A DNA stretch of 64,000 bases. Origin: Xenopus tropicalis (taxonomy: Eukaryota; Chordata; Amphibia; Anura; Pipidae). Every line of letters starts with the position of its first letter. Within the stretch, counting starts at the first letter, position 1. This document shows, piece after piece, positions 13,101 to 20,275 of this stretch. Location of the stretch: positions 3,943,133 through 4,007,132 of the forward strand of contig NC_030683.2 in assembly GCF_000004195.4 (NCBI RefSeq), read 5' to 3'. A model generated the notes under the pieces. The model was given only the letters and a program-made list of their open reading frames with translations, was not told the DNA's origin and made no database searches. The translations under genes and the position numbers were made by a program.

Positions 13101-16100
13101 ATCATTGTTTTCCATTTCACCCAGTTTCAAGGGGAAGTTAATCCCATTATTGTTTTCTATTTCACCCAGTTTCATAGGGAAGTTAATCACATCATTGTTT
13201 TCCATTTCACCCAGTTTCAAGGGGAAGTTAATCACATCATTGTTTTCCATTTCACCCAGTTTCAAGGGGAAGTTAATCCCATCATTGTTTTCCATTTCAC
13301 CCAGTTTCGAGGGGAAGTTAATCCCATCATTTGTTTCTATTTCACCCAGTTTAATGGGGAAGTTAATCCCCCCATTGGTTTCTATTTCACCCAGTTTAAT
13401 GGGGAAGTTAATCCCATCATTGTTTTCTATTTCACACACTGTCAATGGGAAATTAATCCCATCATTGTTTTCACCCAGTTTAAAGTGAAACCTAAACAAA
13501 TTATTTTCCAAGAATGAGTCCGAATGCTGCTAAAATGGCTGCTGGAGCACTTCCTGTTTAGGAAAAAATAAAGAGGCTTCATGGAAACAAACGTACGTGA
13601 AATTCAAATTTTTCGAGTTAAAACAATACTTTTGGCTCGAAAAATTCACGATTTGCGTGTGGGCGGTGTAGGTGCTGGGACCATGGGAGGGGGGAGTGTA
13701 GGGTGTGCGTTGGTGCATCCATTCAACCTGTCAGTCACGGAGAGGGTCTTAGGTGAATTCCTGTTGCTCCCACGCAAGGAAATGCTGATACACGGCTCAT
13801 TAGCTCTTTGTAGCCGCTGTAGACGCCACATTTGGGGCAAACCAAACACACAGTTTAATGTAAATCTGCTCAATGTTCTGGTATTTGCATGACGAATCCC
13901 TCTGTTCTGTATAGAAGCCGGCGTGGCTCGCTGTTGGACCTCCATAGAGCTGCCGTTACATGAAGCCGCACAGGCACTGGTGCTTTGTGTCATAAGTCCC
14001 GACTTGTTCTACGCCTTTCCCAAAGAGAACCGAGGTGAGTGGGATATTGCTATTGGTGAAACAGGGAGGAAAAATGGCTCCTTGGCATTACTTCCCATCA
14101 TGCTCGCTACTTCTAGTTAGCAAGGACACAAATAGCCAATGCTAGGTGCAGTTGTGGCGGCACTGAGACCATTTCTGTCCTTGCAGTGGATGTTGGGAAA
14201 CTCCAGCAGACAATGATAGAGATGGCCGCTTACTGCAGCATCCAGTCTGACTGTCAGAATTTCAGGCCGGCCGTCGGGGATGCTTGTTGCGCCAGATTTA
14301 CAGGTCAGTAGGAGAAGCTTCTTGGGTCTGAAAGTTTTGTTGCCCAATGTGGCACCAATTGATGTCTATTACCTGTACTACTGATTGGCACATAAAGCTG
14401 CCCATACAGGCAGTTTGGATGATTTTGACTAATCTGTCAGTCCATCCTGGCATGTGTGGCCAGTCTGAGAACATTTCCAACAACACAATAAGCTGTACCC
14501 CCATACTGTACTGTCTAAGGGAAACACTATGGCACCCCCTACCCATATGTATAAATACAAATATACAGAGAAGGAATGTTCTGGGCACACAATAAGCTGT
14601 ACCCCCATACTGTACTGTCTAAGGGAAACACTATGGCACCCCCTACCCATATGTATAAATACAAATATACAGAGAAGGAATGTTCTGGGCACACAATAAG
14701 CTGTACCCCCATACTGTACTGTCTAAGGGAAACACTATGGCACCTCCTACCCATATGTATAAATACAAATATACAGAGAGGGAATGTTCTGGGCACACAA
14801 TAAGCTGTACCCCCATACTGTACTGTCTAAGGGAAACACTATGGCACCCCCTACCCATATGTATAAATACAAATATACAGAGAAGGAATGTTCTGGGCAC
14901 ACAATAAGCTGTACCCCCATACTGTACTGTCTAAGGGAAACACTATGGCACCCCCTACCCATATGTATAAATACAAATATACAGAGAGGGAATGTTCTGG
15001 GCACACAATAAGCTGTACCCCCATACTGTACTGTCTAAGGGAAACACTATGGCACCCCCTACCCATATGTATAAATACAAATATACAGAGAAGGAATGTT
15101 CTGGGCACACAATAAGCTGTACCCCCATACTGTACTGTCTAAGGGAAACACTATGGCACCCCCTACCCATATGTATAAATACAAATATACAGAGAAGGAA
15201 TGTTCTGGGCACACAATAAGCTGTACCCCCATACTGTACTGTCTAAGGGAAACACTATGGCACCTCCTACCCATATGTATAAATACAAATATACAGAGAG
15301 GGAATGTTCTGGGCACACAATAAGCTGTACCCCCATACTGTACTGTCTAAGGGAAACACTATGGCAACCCCTACCCATATGTATAAATACAAATATACAG
15401 AGAAAGAATGTTCTGGGCACACAATAAGCTGTACCCCCATACTGTACTGTCTAAGGGAAACACTATGGCACCCCCTACCCATATGTATAAATACAAATAT
15501 ACAGAGAAGGAATGTTCTGGGCACACAATAAGCTGTACCTGGGTTGGCCTATATATTCAAAATCTAGTTTTATGCAGACAGTGGACTAAAACCCTTCTTA
15601 CTAGGTCGTGCCTTGTGTGTCTATTCCAGGGGACGGGCAGTGGTACAGAGCCATAGTGCTGGGCACCTCAGAAACAGAGGCTGAAGTAGCCTATGCAGAT
15701 TATGGCAATACAGAAAGCCTGCCATATTCTTCCCTTGTTGCCATAAAGGAGAGCTTCCTGGATCCTCCAGTCCAGATCATTAAATGTCGTCTCACAGGTA
15801 AGCACCCACCTTGCGGTGCCATGTAAAGGTGCTTATAACTTGCTACATCACTTGTTTGCTCAGCAGGCCGCTTACACCTTGATACCTGTTTTCCTAGGTG
15901 TGAAGCCTCTCGATGCGGAATGGATCCCAGCCGCCACTCGGCTTCTTCGGCACATACTGCTGGGATGTCAGCTTACTGTCACCGCGATGGCCCTGCAGGC
16001 CGGGGTACACTCTGTGGCTGTGGAAATAATGAAGGAAACGGGGGCTCTGCTGGTACAAGATAAATTAATTAATGAAGGAATGGCCAGGCAGAGCAACTCG

Positions 16101-19100
16101 GGGGTCAATAAGAGCCAGTGCAAAGGTAGGTCTGGGAGGATTATGGGGTGCACTATCCACAATATCCGTCTGAACGTAAATCTTGTAAGGGGGATACTGC
16201 CCGCCCTCATTATGCCTTTGTAGCTGGCAGTTATAACAAGTGCCGTTTGTAATCATCTGCCTTGTAATTACCTACAGTCACGATTGTAACACCTCAGGCC
16301 GCAGTCCCGGATTCTTACTGAAAACTCCCTCATTTCCCTTTGATCTCCTGCACCAAAAAAGATACAACGTTTCTCAAACTTAATTAGATAAGGAGGCTTT
16401 TGGCAGAGCCCAGAATACTCACCCCCTGCACTGAGATACAGTTGTTACTAATAAGCCAAACAAGTCTCTTGGGGGAACTGAGACTCGCAGGAAATGTGTT
16501 CAAACGTGACATAACCTGCCAAATTTTGTAAAATGGGAGTGGTATTTAGGGGGTGTGGTCACAAAAATGGGCAAGGTCAAAACAATTTTGCCATTTCTTT
16601 TGGTCTCTCTTTGCATCTTTGTTTAATATGTCTCTAATATGTTTTGTGACTGGCAAATTATCTCAGGAAATCTAGTAATGGAACACAAGCCAATCATGTA
16701 AGCTCACGTATCTGTGTCCCTTTTTCAGAGAGAGATGAGTGCTGCTGTTGCCAGGACCTCAGGATACGAGTGAGTCAATGTGACGTATAATTGATGTGCA
16801 TCTAAAGGCGATGTATTGGGCAACCATGATATTTATGGGGCACTTTTTATCTCTAAATGACCCTGTTACACAGCAAATAATTCCCTCTGCCATTTAACCT
16901 TTTATTCTTGAACCAACAAATGTATTTGTAGCTGTAATATTGGTGTGTAGGCGCCATCTCAGTGCCTTGTACCTGAGTCTGAGCTTTCAGCCAGCGCTAC
17001 ACATTAGAACTGCTTTCAGCTAACCTATTGTTTATCCTACTCCCATGTAACTGGAGGAGTCCCAAGCCGGACTTGGATTTCTTACTATTGAGTGCTATTC
17101 TGATACCTACTGGGAGCTGCTATCTTGCTCCCTTCCTATTGTTCTGCTGATCGGCTGCTGGGGGTGAGGGGAGGGGATATCACTCCAACTTGCAGCGCAG
17201 CAGTAAAGTGTGCCTGAGTCTGAGCTTTCAGCCAGCGCTACACATTAGAACTGCTTACAGCTAACCTATTGTTTCTCCTACTCCCATGTAACTGGAGGAG
17301 TCCCAAGCCGGACTTGGATTTCTTACTACTGAGTGCTATTCTGATACCTACTGGGAGCTGCTATCTTGCTCCCTTCCCATTGTTCTGCTGATCGGTTGCT
17401 GGGGGGTGAGGGGGGGGGGATATCACTCCAACTTTACTGCAGCGCTGCAAGTGTAAGTGAAGTTTATCAGAGCACAGGTCACATGGCTGTAGCACCCTGG
17501 GAAATGAAGAATATGGCTAGCCCCATGGGAAAAACAGATTACAATGTAGGATTCTGCCAGTGAAGCTCTATTAACTGATGGGGTTTGAAATAAACATGTT
17601 TTCCTCACCCCAAGAATTGGCCAGATGTCAATCAAACAGGCTTGATTTTTTTGTCTGATTGGGGCCACATCGGATCATTGATGTGGCCTTGCTCTGACGT
17701 TTCCTATCCCCTTCATTGCAATGCAACTATCACATTAGCACAATATCGCTGACCCAAGGTGGGCATATTGGGGGAATGATTTGCTTGTTTGGCGACGTCG
17801 CTGAATGAGCAAATCTTGCTATGTGTGGCCACCTTATTTAAACACTGGAGAGATGGTTGTAAATGTTATTGTCAGATAAGGATTTAACAAGAATTCCATC
17901 TCTGGGGGGGGGGGGGTGGGCTGTAACTGGGTGATGTTTGGGTAATGCTGTAACCCAGTAGCAGGAAAGGACATAAAGAGAAATATGTTAAGCCCTACAG
18001 GCTGCAGCTGTTCTATTGCTACCATCAGGTGTTTCAAAACCCAATGGCAGGAATCTGCGGATCAGAATGGAATGTTCACATATTTGTTTTTAAGGGCTCG
18101 GATATGTTTGATGGCCTGGGACCTATAGGGTAACTAGCCCTTATATAGCCGGTTCATGGGGGAGTTGGGACAGGGGATGTGACAGTTTTGGAACACGGTT
18201 AGAGGTGCAAATGTGATTATTGTTAGTGATATTGTTTGCCTTTGGCTTCTGTTAGCTGAGGGGAACACATTTGTCTGCGCCGCAGTAGGGATAGAGCCGC
18301 TGTAGGGGTATAGCCGCAGTGGGGATAGAGCCGCAGTGGGGATAGAGCCGCAGTAGGGGTAGAGCCGCAGTAGGGGTAGAGATTCAGTAGGGATAGAGCC
18401 GCTGTAGGGGTAGAGGCGCAGTGGGGATAGAGCTGCAGTAGGGGTAGAGATTCAGTAGGGATAGAGCCGCAGTGGGGATAGAGATTCAGTAGGGGTAGAG
18501 CCGCAGTGGGGATAGAGATTCAGTAGGGGTAGAGCCGCAGTGGGGATAGAGATTCAGTAGGGGTAGAGATTCAGTAGGGGTAGAGCCGCAGTGGGGATAG
18601 AGATTCAGTAGGGGTAGGACCGCAGATGGGGTAGAGGCGCAGTGGGGGTAGAGCTGTTTGGGTTGCTTGGAAAGAGTCTGTGGCCGATGGTGCATGTTCT
18701 TCTCGCCAAAAAAAGCACCCAGATCTCTCAGACGTGTGGCATTTCCCAGGAATTGGTGCTTTTCACGTGAGAATATTCTTGCTAAAACTCACCTCTCTCC
18801 AGCACTGCCACACATATATACCCCATTCAGGGGAAAGGGAGGCTGAGCTGGCAGGGTGGAGTCCTTCTCCCTGTGTCATCAGCATTGGCCTCTTCCCAGG
18901 CAAGTCAAATAGTCATTTGTGTATAAGTATATTAGGGATGCACCAAATCCACAATTTTGGGATCCGGCCAAACCCCGAATCCTTTGCAAATGATTTGTCC
19001 GAATACTGAACTGAATCAATCAGGACAAGGAAGGAATAAAAAAAAACTGTGCTTTTCTATGTATTAACCCATAGTAGATCTTTTGACCTGAAATGCCTGT

Positions 19101-19185
19101 CCCACTCTCTCCCCAGGTTGAGAAAATGGAAGCGATCCTTCAGCACCTTATGAATGAGCTGGAACTGAAGGCTCCCCGGAACTAA
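919..19185 (+). CDS. TDRD1: TDRD1, Tudor domain-containing protein 1, 3' part (13 coding exons)
   Basis: Germ-cell scaffold of the piRNA pathway. In the family, Tudor domains bind symmetrically dimethylated arginines on PIWI proteins in nuage and so support transposon silencing. Exons: 919-1026, 3248-3418, 3512-3784, 3875-3991, 5110-5220, 6562-6729, 10964-11419, 13915-14034, 14187-14303, 15630-15797, 15898-16125, 16729-16769, 19117-19185. They join in frame into about 714 residues plus TAA. Three Tudor cores are visible, each with WYRA followed by D[FY]GN (VDFGN, MDYGN, ADYGN), so the D-aromatic-G-N part of the methylarginine cage is intact. All introns are phase 1 except the last, which is phase 0. 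The MYND finger and first Tudor known from vertebrate TDRD1 must lie left of the window. The VWA2 and AFAP1L2 neighbours match human synteny and support TDRD1 over other multi-Tudor proteins. Confidence 0.93.
1089..1146. repeat. (TA)n microsatellite
   Basis: About 28 TA dinucleotides in the intron after TDRD1 exon T1. Confidence 0.95.
1215..2401. mobile_element. 1187-bp non-autonomous element with terminal inverted repeats
   Basis: Begins gggcctgattcactaaaggg and ends with its complement. ATA flanks both ends (1212-1214, 2402-2404), so a TA or ATA target duplication is likely. The interior is AT-rich with many short gcgc/cgca inverted motifs and a tatttatatgctac tandem block at about 1985-2175. 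No transposase frame. Confidence 0.85.
2416..2578. repeat. Perfect inverted repeat, 79-bp arms, 5-base loop
   Basis: Arm from agcactcacggtaaggtata to gatccatataggatcgtc, loop atcag, then an exact complement. No mismatch by eye over 79 pairs. It begins 15 bases after the end of the 1187-bp element. Confidence 0.95.
2639..2733. repeat. Small hairpin element
   Basis: agtataaaaaaaagaccag at the left pairs imperfectly with ctggtcttttttatact at the right, 95 bases in total. A tiny TIR remnant. Confidence 0.6.
3248..3418 (+). CDS. TDRD1: TDRD1 exon T2: first visible Tudor core
   Basis: Acceptor tcttcag|AAG, donor GAAG|gtgagt. It encodes EDNRWYRATVLDRVS, then VGYVDFGNVEHLP and FPLQAIQCSLEG. WYRA and DFGN are the core Tudor signature. 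Phase 1 on both sides, length 171. Confidence 0.93.
3512..3784 (+). CDS. TDRD1: TDRD1 exon T3: SN-like half after first Tudor, with acidic linker
   Basis: Acceptor ctctgcag|GGG, donor AGTG|gtaagt. The start, GVRPASKTWTKEAT, resembles the GVKP...W segments that open T7 and T11. It then encodes ANKMITVRVITESEG and MVELLDGS, typical of the SN-like part of an extended Tudor. The end is a Gly/Glu/Asp-rich linker. Phase 1 to 1. Confidence 0.92.
3875..3991 (+). CDS. TDRD1: TDRD1 exon T4: start of second extended Tudor
   Basis: Acceptor cctaaag|GTG, donor AAAG|gtacgc. It encodes WTSAELPLGRAVDVSVCML and SPGEFFCQL, the SN-like strands before the Tudor barrel. It aligns by eye with T8 (WTSIELPL...LVLCVISPDLFYAF). 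Phase 1 to 1. Confidence 0.92.
4560..4990. repeat. Dispersed Xenopus repeat, copy 1
   Basis: Shares gagaaggaaaggtaaaaact, cctctatcaaaagaaac, the C-rich block and tactcaggtatggtaaagct with copies at 8569-8910 and 8895-9790. In a TDRD1 intron. Confidence 0.7.
5110..5220 (+). CDS. TDRD1: TDRD1 exon T5: linker helix and Tudor strand
   Basis: Acceptor tttttcag|ATG, donor TCAG|gtgctt. It encodes DAKSLTELNRSLGQHC and then GKICCAFFSG, equivalent to GEICSALFT in T1 and GDACCARFTG in T9. Phase 1 to 1. Confidence 0.92.
5622..6462. repeat. 51-bp minisatellite, about 16 copies
   Basis: Unit carries cattcccatcagtccctgcc, ccagtgagcttacaatctaa and ggtccctatca. Because 51 is a multiple of 3, long frames stay open on both strands; they are not genes. 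Between 6095 and 6345 units have extra or missing bases, unlike the clean rest. In a TDRD1 intron. Confidence 0.93.
6562..6729 (+). CDS. TDRD1: TDRD1 exon T6: second visible Tudor core
   Basis: Acceptor tttgggcag|GTG, donor AACAG|gttagc. It encodes GDGNWYRAMVMGVEQKG, VRFMDYGNTEELE and ELPFQAIRCSLTG, with all core Tudor positions kept. It begins about 100 bases after the 51-bp minisatellite. Length 168, the same as T10. Confidence 0.94.
7031..7439. mobile_element. 409-bp inverted-repeat element with TA duplication
   Basis: Termini ggctgatgccac and gtggcatcagcc, with inner motifs gcgtttttacgctgcgtatt and its complement, arms near 38 bp. TA at 7029-7030 and 7440-7441. No coding capacity; a MITE. 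Confidence 0.82.
7680..7860. repeat. Dispersed repeat fragment related to 17445-17560
   Basis: gaagtttatcag, gtcacatg, ctggga, agaatatg and aacagatt recur in the same order in both places. Confidence 0.5.
8569..8910. repeat. Dispersed Xenopus repeat, copy 2
   Basis: Same family and order of motifs as 4560-4990 (gagaaggaaaggtaaaaact, acaggatttctt, ctgagctaccagca, gagaccaagcta). Confidence 0.7.
8895..9790. repeat. Large inverted repeat of the same family, arms about 400 bp
   Basis: Left arm 8895-9350 and right arm about 9400-9790 are complements: gagtcctctatcaaaagaaa at the left and tttcttttgatagaggactc at the right. The left arm is interrupted by a dispersed repeat at 9097-9237. Confidence 0.8.
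9097..9237 (+). mobile_element. Dispersed amphibian repeat fragment
   Basis: Starts acatagtaacatagtaagtt, continues gggttgaaaaaagacatacg and ends in the ccatctgaagcctctc block. I know this as a very abundant frog interspersed repeat. It is absent from the other arm of the surrounding inverted repeat, so it inserted later. Confidence 0.7.
10408..10655. mobile_element. 248-bp inverted-repeat element
   Basis: Left end cagtgtcggactggg; right end cccagtccaaccctg, complementary at most positions. GC-rich interior without a reading frame. In the intron before TDRD1 exon T7. Confidence 0.65.
10964..11419 (+). CDS. TDRD1: TDRD1 exon T7: SN-like segment and long polar linker
   Basis: Acceptor tttgtag|GTG, donor GAAG|gtaaga. 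Residues 1-60 (GVKPIGEKWDRDAI..., VKLKAKAVGKNDNGYRVEL) finish the second extended Tudor. The remaining 90 are Pro/Lys/Glu/Ser-rich and probably disordered. At 456 bases it is the longest TDRD1 exon in the window. Phase 1 to 1. Confidence 0.92.
11728..13480. repeat. 45-bp minisatellite, about 39 copies
   Basis: Unit: tttcacccagtttcatgggg, aagttaatcccatcattgtt, ttcta. Variants at a few positions (caa/cat/cata, ccc/cac, catc/catt). With a 15-codon unit and few stops, three frames stay open for about 600 codons, two on the plus and one on the minus strand. Located in the TDRD1 intron between T7 and T8. Confidence 0.97.
13915..14034 (+). CDS. TDRD1: TDRD1 exon T8: start of last extended Tudor
   Basis: Acceptor tgtatag|AAG, donor CGAG|gtgagt. 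It encodes EAGVARCWTSIELPLHEAA and LVLCVISPDLFYAF. It lies about 430 bases after the 45-bp minisatellite. Phase 1 to 1. Confidence 0.92.
14187..14303 (+). CDS. TDRD1: TDRD1 exon T9: linker helix and Tudor strand
   Basis: Acceptor ccttgcag|TGG, donor ACAG|gtcagt. It encodes VDVGKLQQTMIEMAAYC and ends in GDACCARFTG. The following intron carries the first 104-bp satellite array. Confidence 0.92.
14481..15539 (+). repeat. 104-bp satellite array 1, about 10 copies, in TDRD1 intron
   Basis: Unit: ggaatgttctgggcacacaa, taagctgtacccccatactg, tactgtctaagggaaacact, atggcaccccctacccatat, gtataaatacaaatatacag, agaa. Copies are nearly identical (changes such as agaa/aggg, cccc/cctc). Sense orientation to TDRD1; ends 91 bases before exon T10. 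Confidence 0.97.
15630..15797 (+). CDS. TDRD1: TDRD1 exon T10: third visible Tudor core
   Basis: Acceptor ctattccag|GGG, donor CACAG|gtaagc. It encodes GDGQWYRAIVLGTSETE, VAYADYGNTESLP and PVQIIKCRLTG. The acceptor is 91 bases after the end of the 104-bp array. Confidence 0.94.
15898..16125 (+). CDS. TDRD1: TDRD1 exon T11: SN-like end of last extended Tudor
   Basis: Acceptor ttttcctag|GTG, donor AAAG|gtaggt. It encodes GVKPLDAEWIPAATRLL and LLGCQLTVTAMALQAG, the same fold segment as T3 and T7, then a short polar tail. The preceding intron is only 100 bases. Confidence 0.92.
16729..16769 (+). CDS. TDRD1: TDRD1 exon T12: 41-base Cys-rich exon
   Basis: Acceptor tttttcag|AG, donor ATACGA|gtgagt. 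It encodes ERDECCCCQDLRIR with four consecutive cysteines. It enters in phase 1 and leaves in phase 0, which fits the phase-0 last exon. Vertebrate TDRD1 has a Cys-rich stretch here as I recall it; the function is unknown to me. Confidence 0.82.
16970..17450. repeat. Two tandem copies of an about 241-bp repeat
   Basis: ctgagtctgagctttcagcc starts both copies (near 16975 and 17215). Each runs through tggaggagtcccaagccgga to a G-run and gatatcactccaact. Last TDRD1 intron. Confidence 0.85.
18280..18652. repeat. 18-bp minisatellite
   Basis: gagccgcagtggggatag and gagattcagtaggggtag units mixed, about 20 copies. Last TDRD1 intron. Confidence 0.92.
19117..19185 (+). CDS. TDRD1: TDRD1 last coding exon T13 and stop
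   Basis: Acceptor ctctccccag|GTT. It encodes VEKMEAILQHLMNELELKA then PRN and TAA. The spacing of Leu, Ile and Met suggests a short amphipathic or coiled-coil helix. The preceding intron is 2.3 kb. Confidence 0.87.
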   Translation, partial: VEKMEAILQHLMNELELKAPRN

Positions 19186-19878
19186 GAACTTTCAGCTTTT
19201 CAGGACCCTGTCTGTTCAGAAAATGCAACATTTGCTCTGATCCTGCACTTCAAACCGGGGGTTTTTCCTTTTTTTTTTTTTTTTTTTAAAGAAATACTAA
19301 GGATTTTATGTACGTTATGATGTACAACTGCCAGAGCTTTAAGAATTTGGCTAAGAATGCGCAGCCCGAGGGGAGTTAGAATGTCCGAGGCTCTGAAAAT
19401 AGTTCTCCTTTTGTTCTTGGCAGAAGTTCTCATCCTTGTTATTAGAACCTTCCAAAGAAGCATTTTGGGCAGTTTTCTATGTTGTTGTGTTTAAGTTTGT
19501 CTGTTATTGTTTGTGGGAGAGAATTTGCCACTGGTTCATAGTGGGTAAGAAAAAGGGCAAATAATGGAGTTGCCATTTGGGACTGTTATACTTCCCTGCC
19601 CAATGGGGGAAACCTTGGGACCTGCACAACCTTGTCCATGTTGGTTATACCGAGGCAGAAACATTTCTATTTGTCTGTTGCTTTCAACTGGAGATTAATA
19701 TTTATTTTCTCTAATTCCATTTTCAGCTTTGGGTTTTATTTGTCTTTAGTCCTAACCCCTTTTCTCCTTTCTATTTGCACTTTTCTGTGTCACTGAGCTC
19801 CCAGACTGCTATAAATCAGAGCTGTCCATTGGTGAGGCTTGCAGGCTATTGGCTTCATACATAGCCCAGCTGGTTCCC

Positions 19879-20063
19879 TAAGGGTGAAGACACATGGATA
19901 GTAGCAGCTACTTGCCATGGCTACAAAATGCCAGAAAATCCCCTGCCATAGACAATACTGAGAATTGCCTCTGCTAAACACATGTAGAGACCGTTATCAG
20001 TAAATGATCAGCATTGTCTGTTTTAGTAGCTGCTACTAGTAGCCCCATGTGTCTTCCCCCTTA
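19879..20063. mobile_element. Inverted-repeat element, about 185 bp
   Basis: Left end taagggtgaagacacatgg and right end ccatgtgtcttcccccttag, with inner tagtagcagcta and tagtagctgctacta pairing. It abuts the next element directly. Confidence 0.75.
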
Positions 20064-20272
20064 GGGCTCTGGCACACGGGGAGATTAGTCGCCCGCGACA
20101 AAACTCCATGGTCGCGGGCGACTAATCTCCCCGAGTTGTCATGACCCGCCATCCCACCGGCGACTTACATGTTCGCCGGTGGGATGGCGGGTCATGACAA
20201 CTCAGGGAGATTAGTCCCTGTGACAAGGGAGATTTGTCGCGGGCAACTAATCTCCCCCGTGTGCCAGAGCCC
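20064..20272. mobile_element. 209-bp inverted-repeat element with TTA duplication (PIF/Harbinger-like)
   Basis: gggctctggcacacggggag at the left and its complement at the right. TTA at 20061-20063 and 20273-20275. A second hairpin inside (gccggtgggatggcgggtca against its partner). The 3-bp TTA target fits PIF/Harbinger MITEs. Confidence 0.82.
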
Positions 20273-20275
20273 TTA

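Noticed and set aside
11700..13517. Open frames of about 580-600 codons, two on the plus and one on the minus strand
   Set aside because: They are the 45-bp minisatellite read in three frames. No splice context or protein family, and they lie inside a TDRD1 intron.
14481..15539. CRISPR-like regular repeats
   Set aside because: The units are contiguous with no unique spacers, and the host is a vertebrate.
14429..15656. Ladder of 75- and 85-codon frames on both strands, also at 38.5 and 50.6 kb
   Set aside because: Translations of the 104-bp satellite; each frame closes and reopens with the unit.
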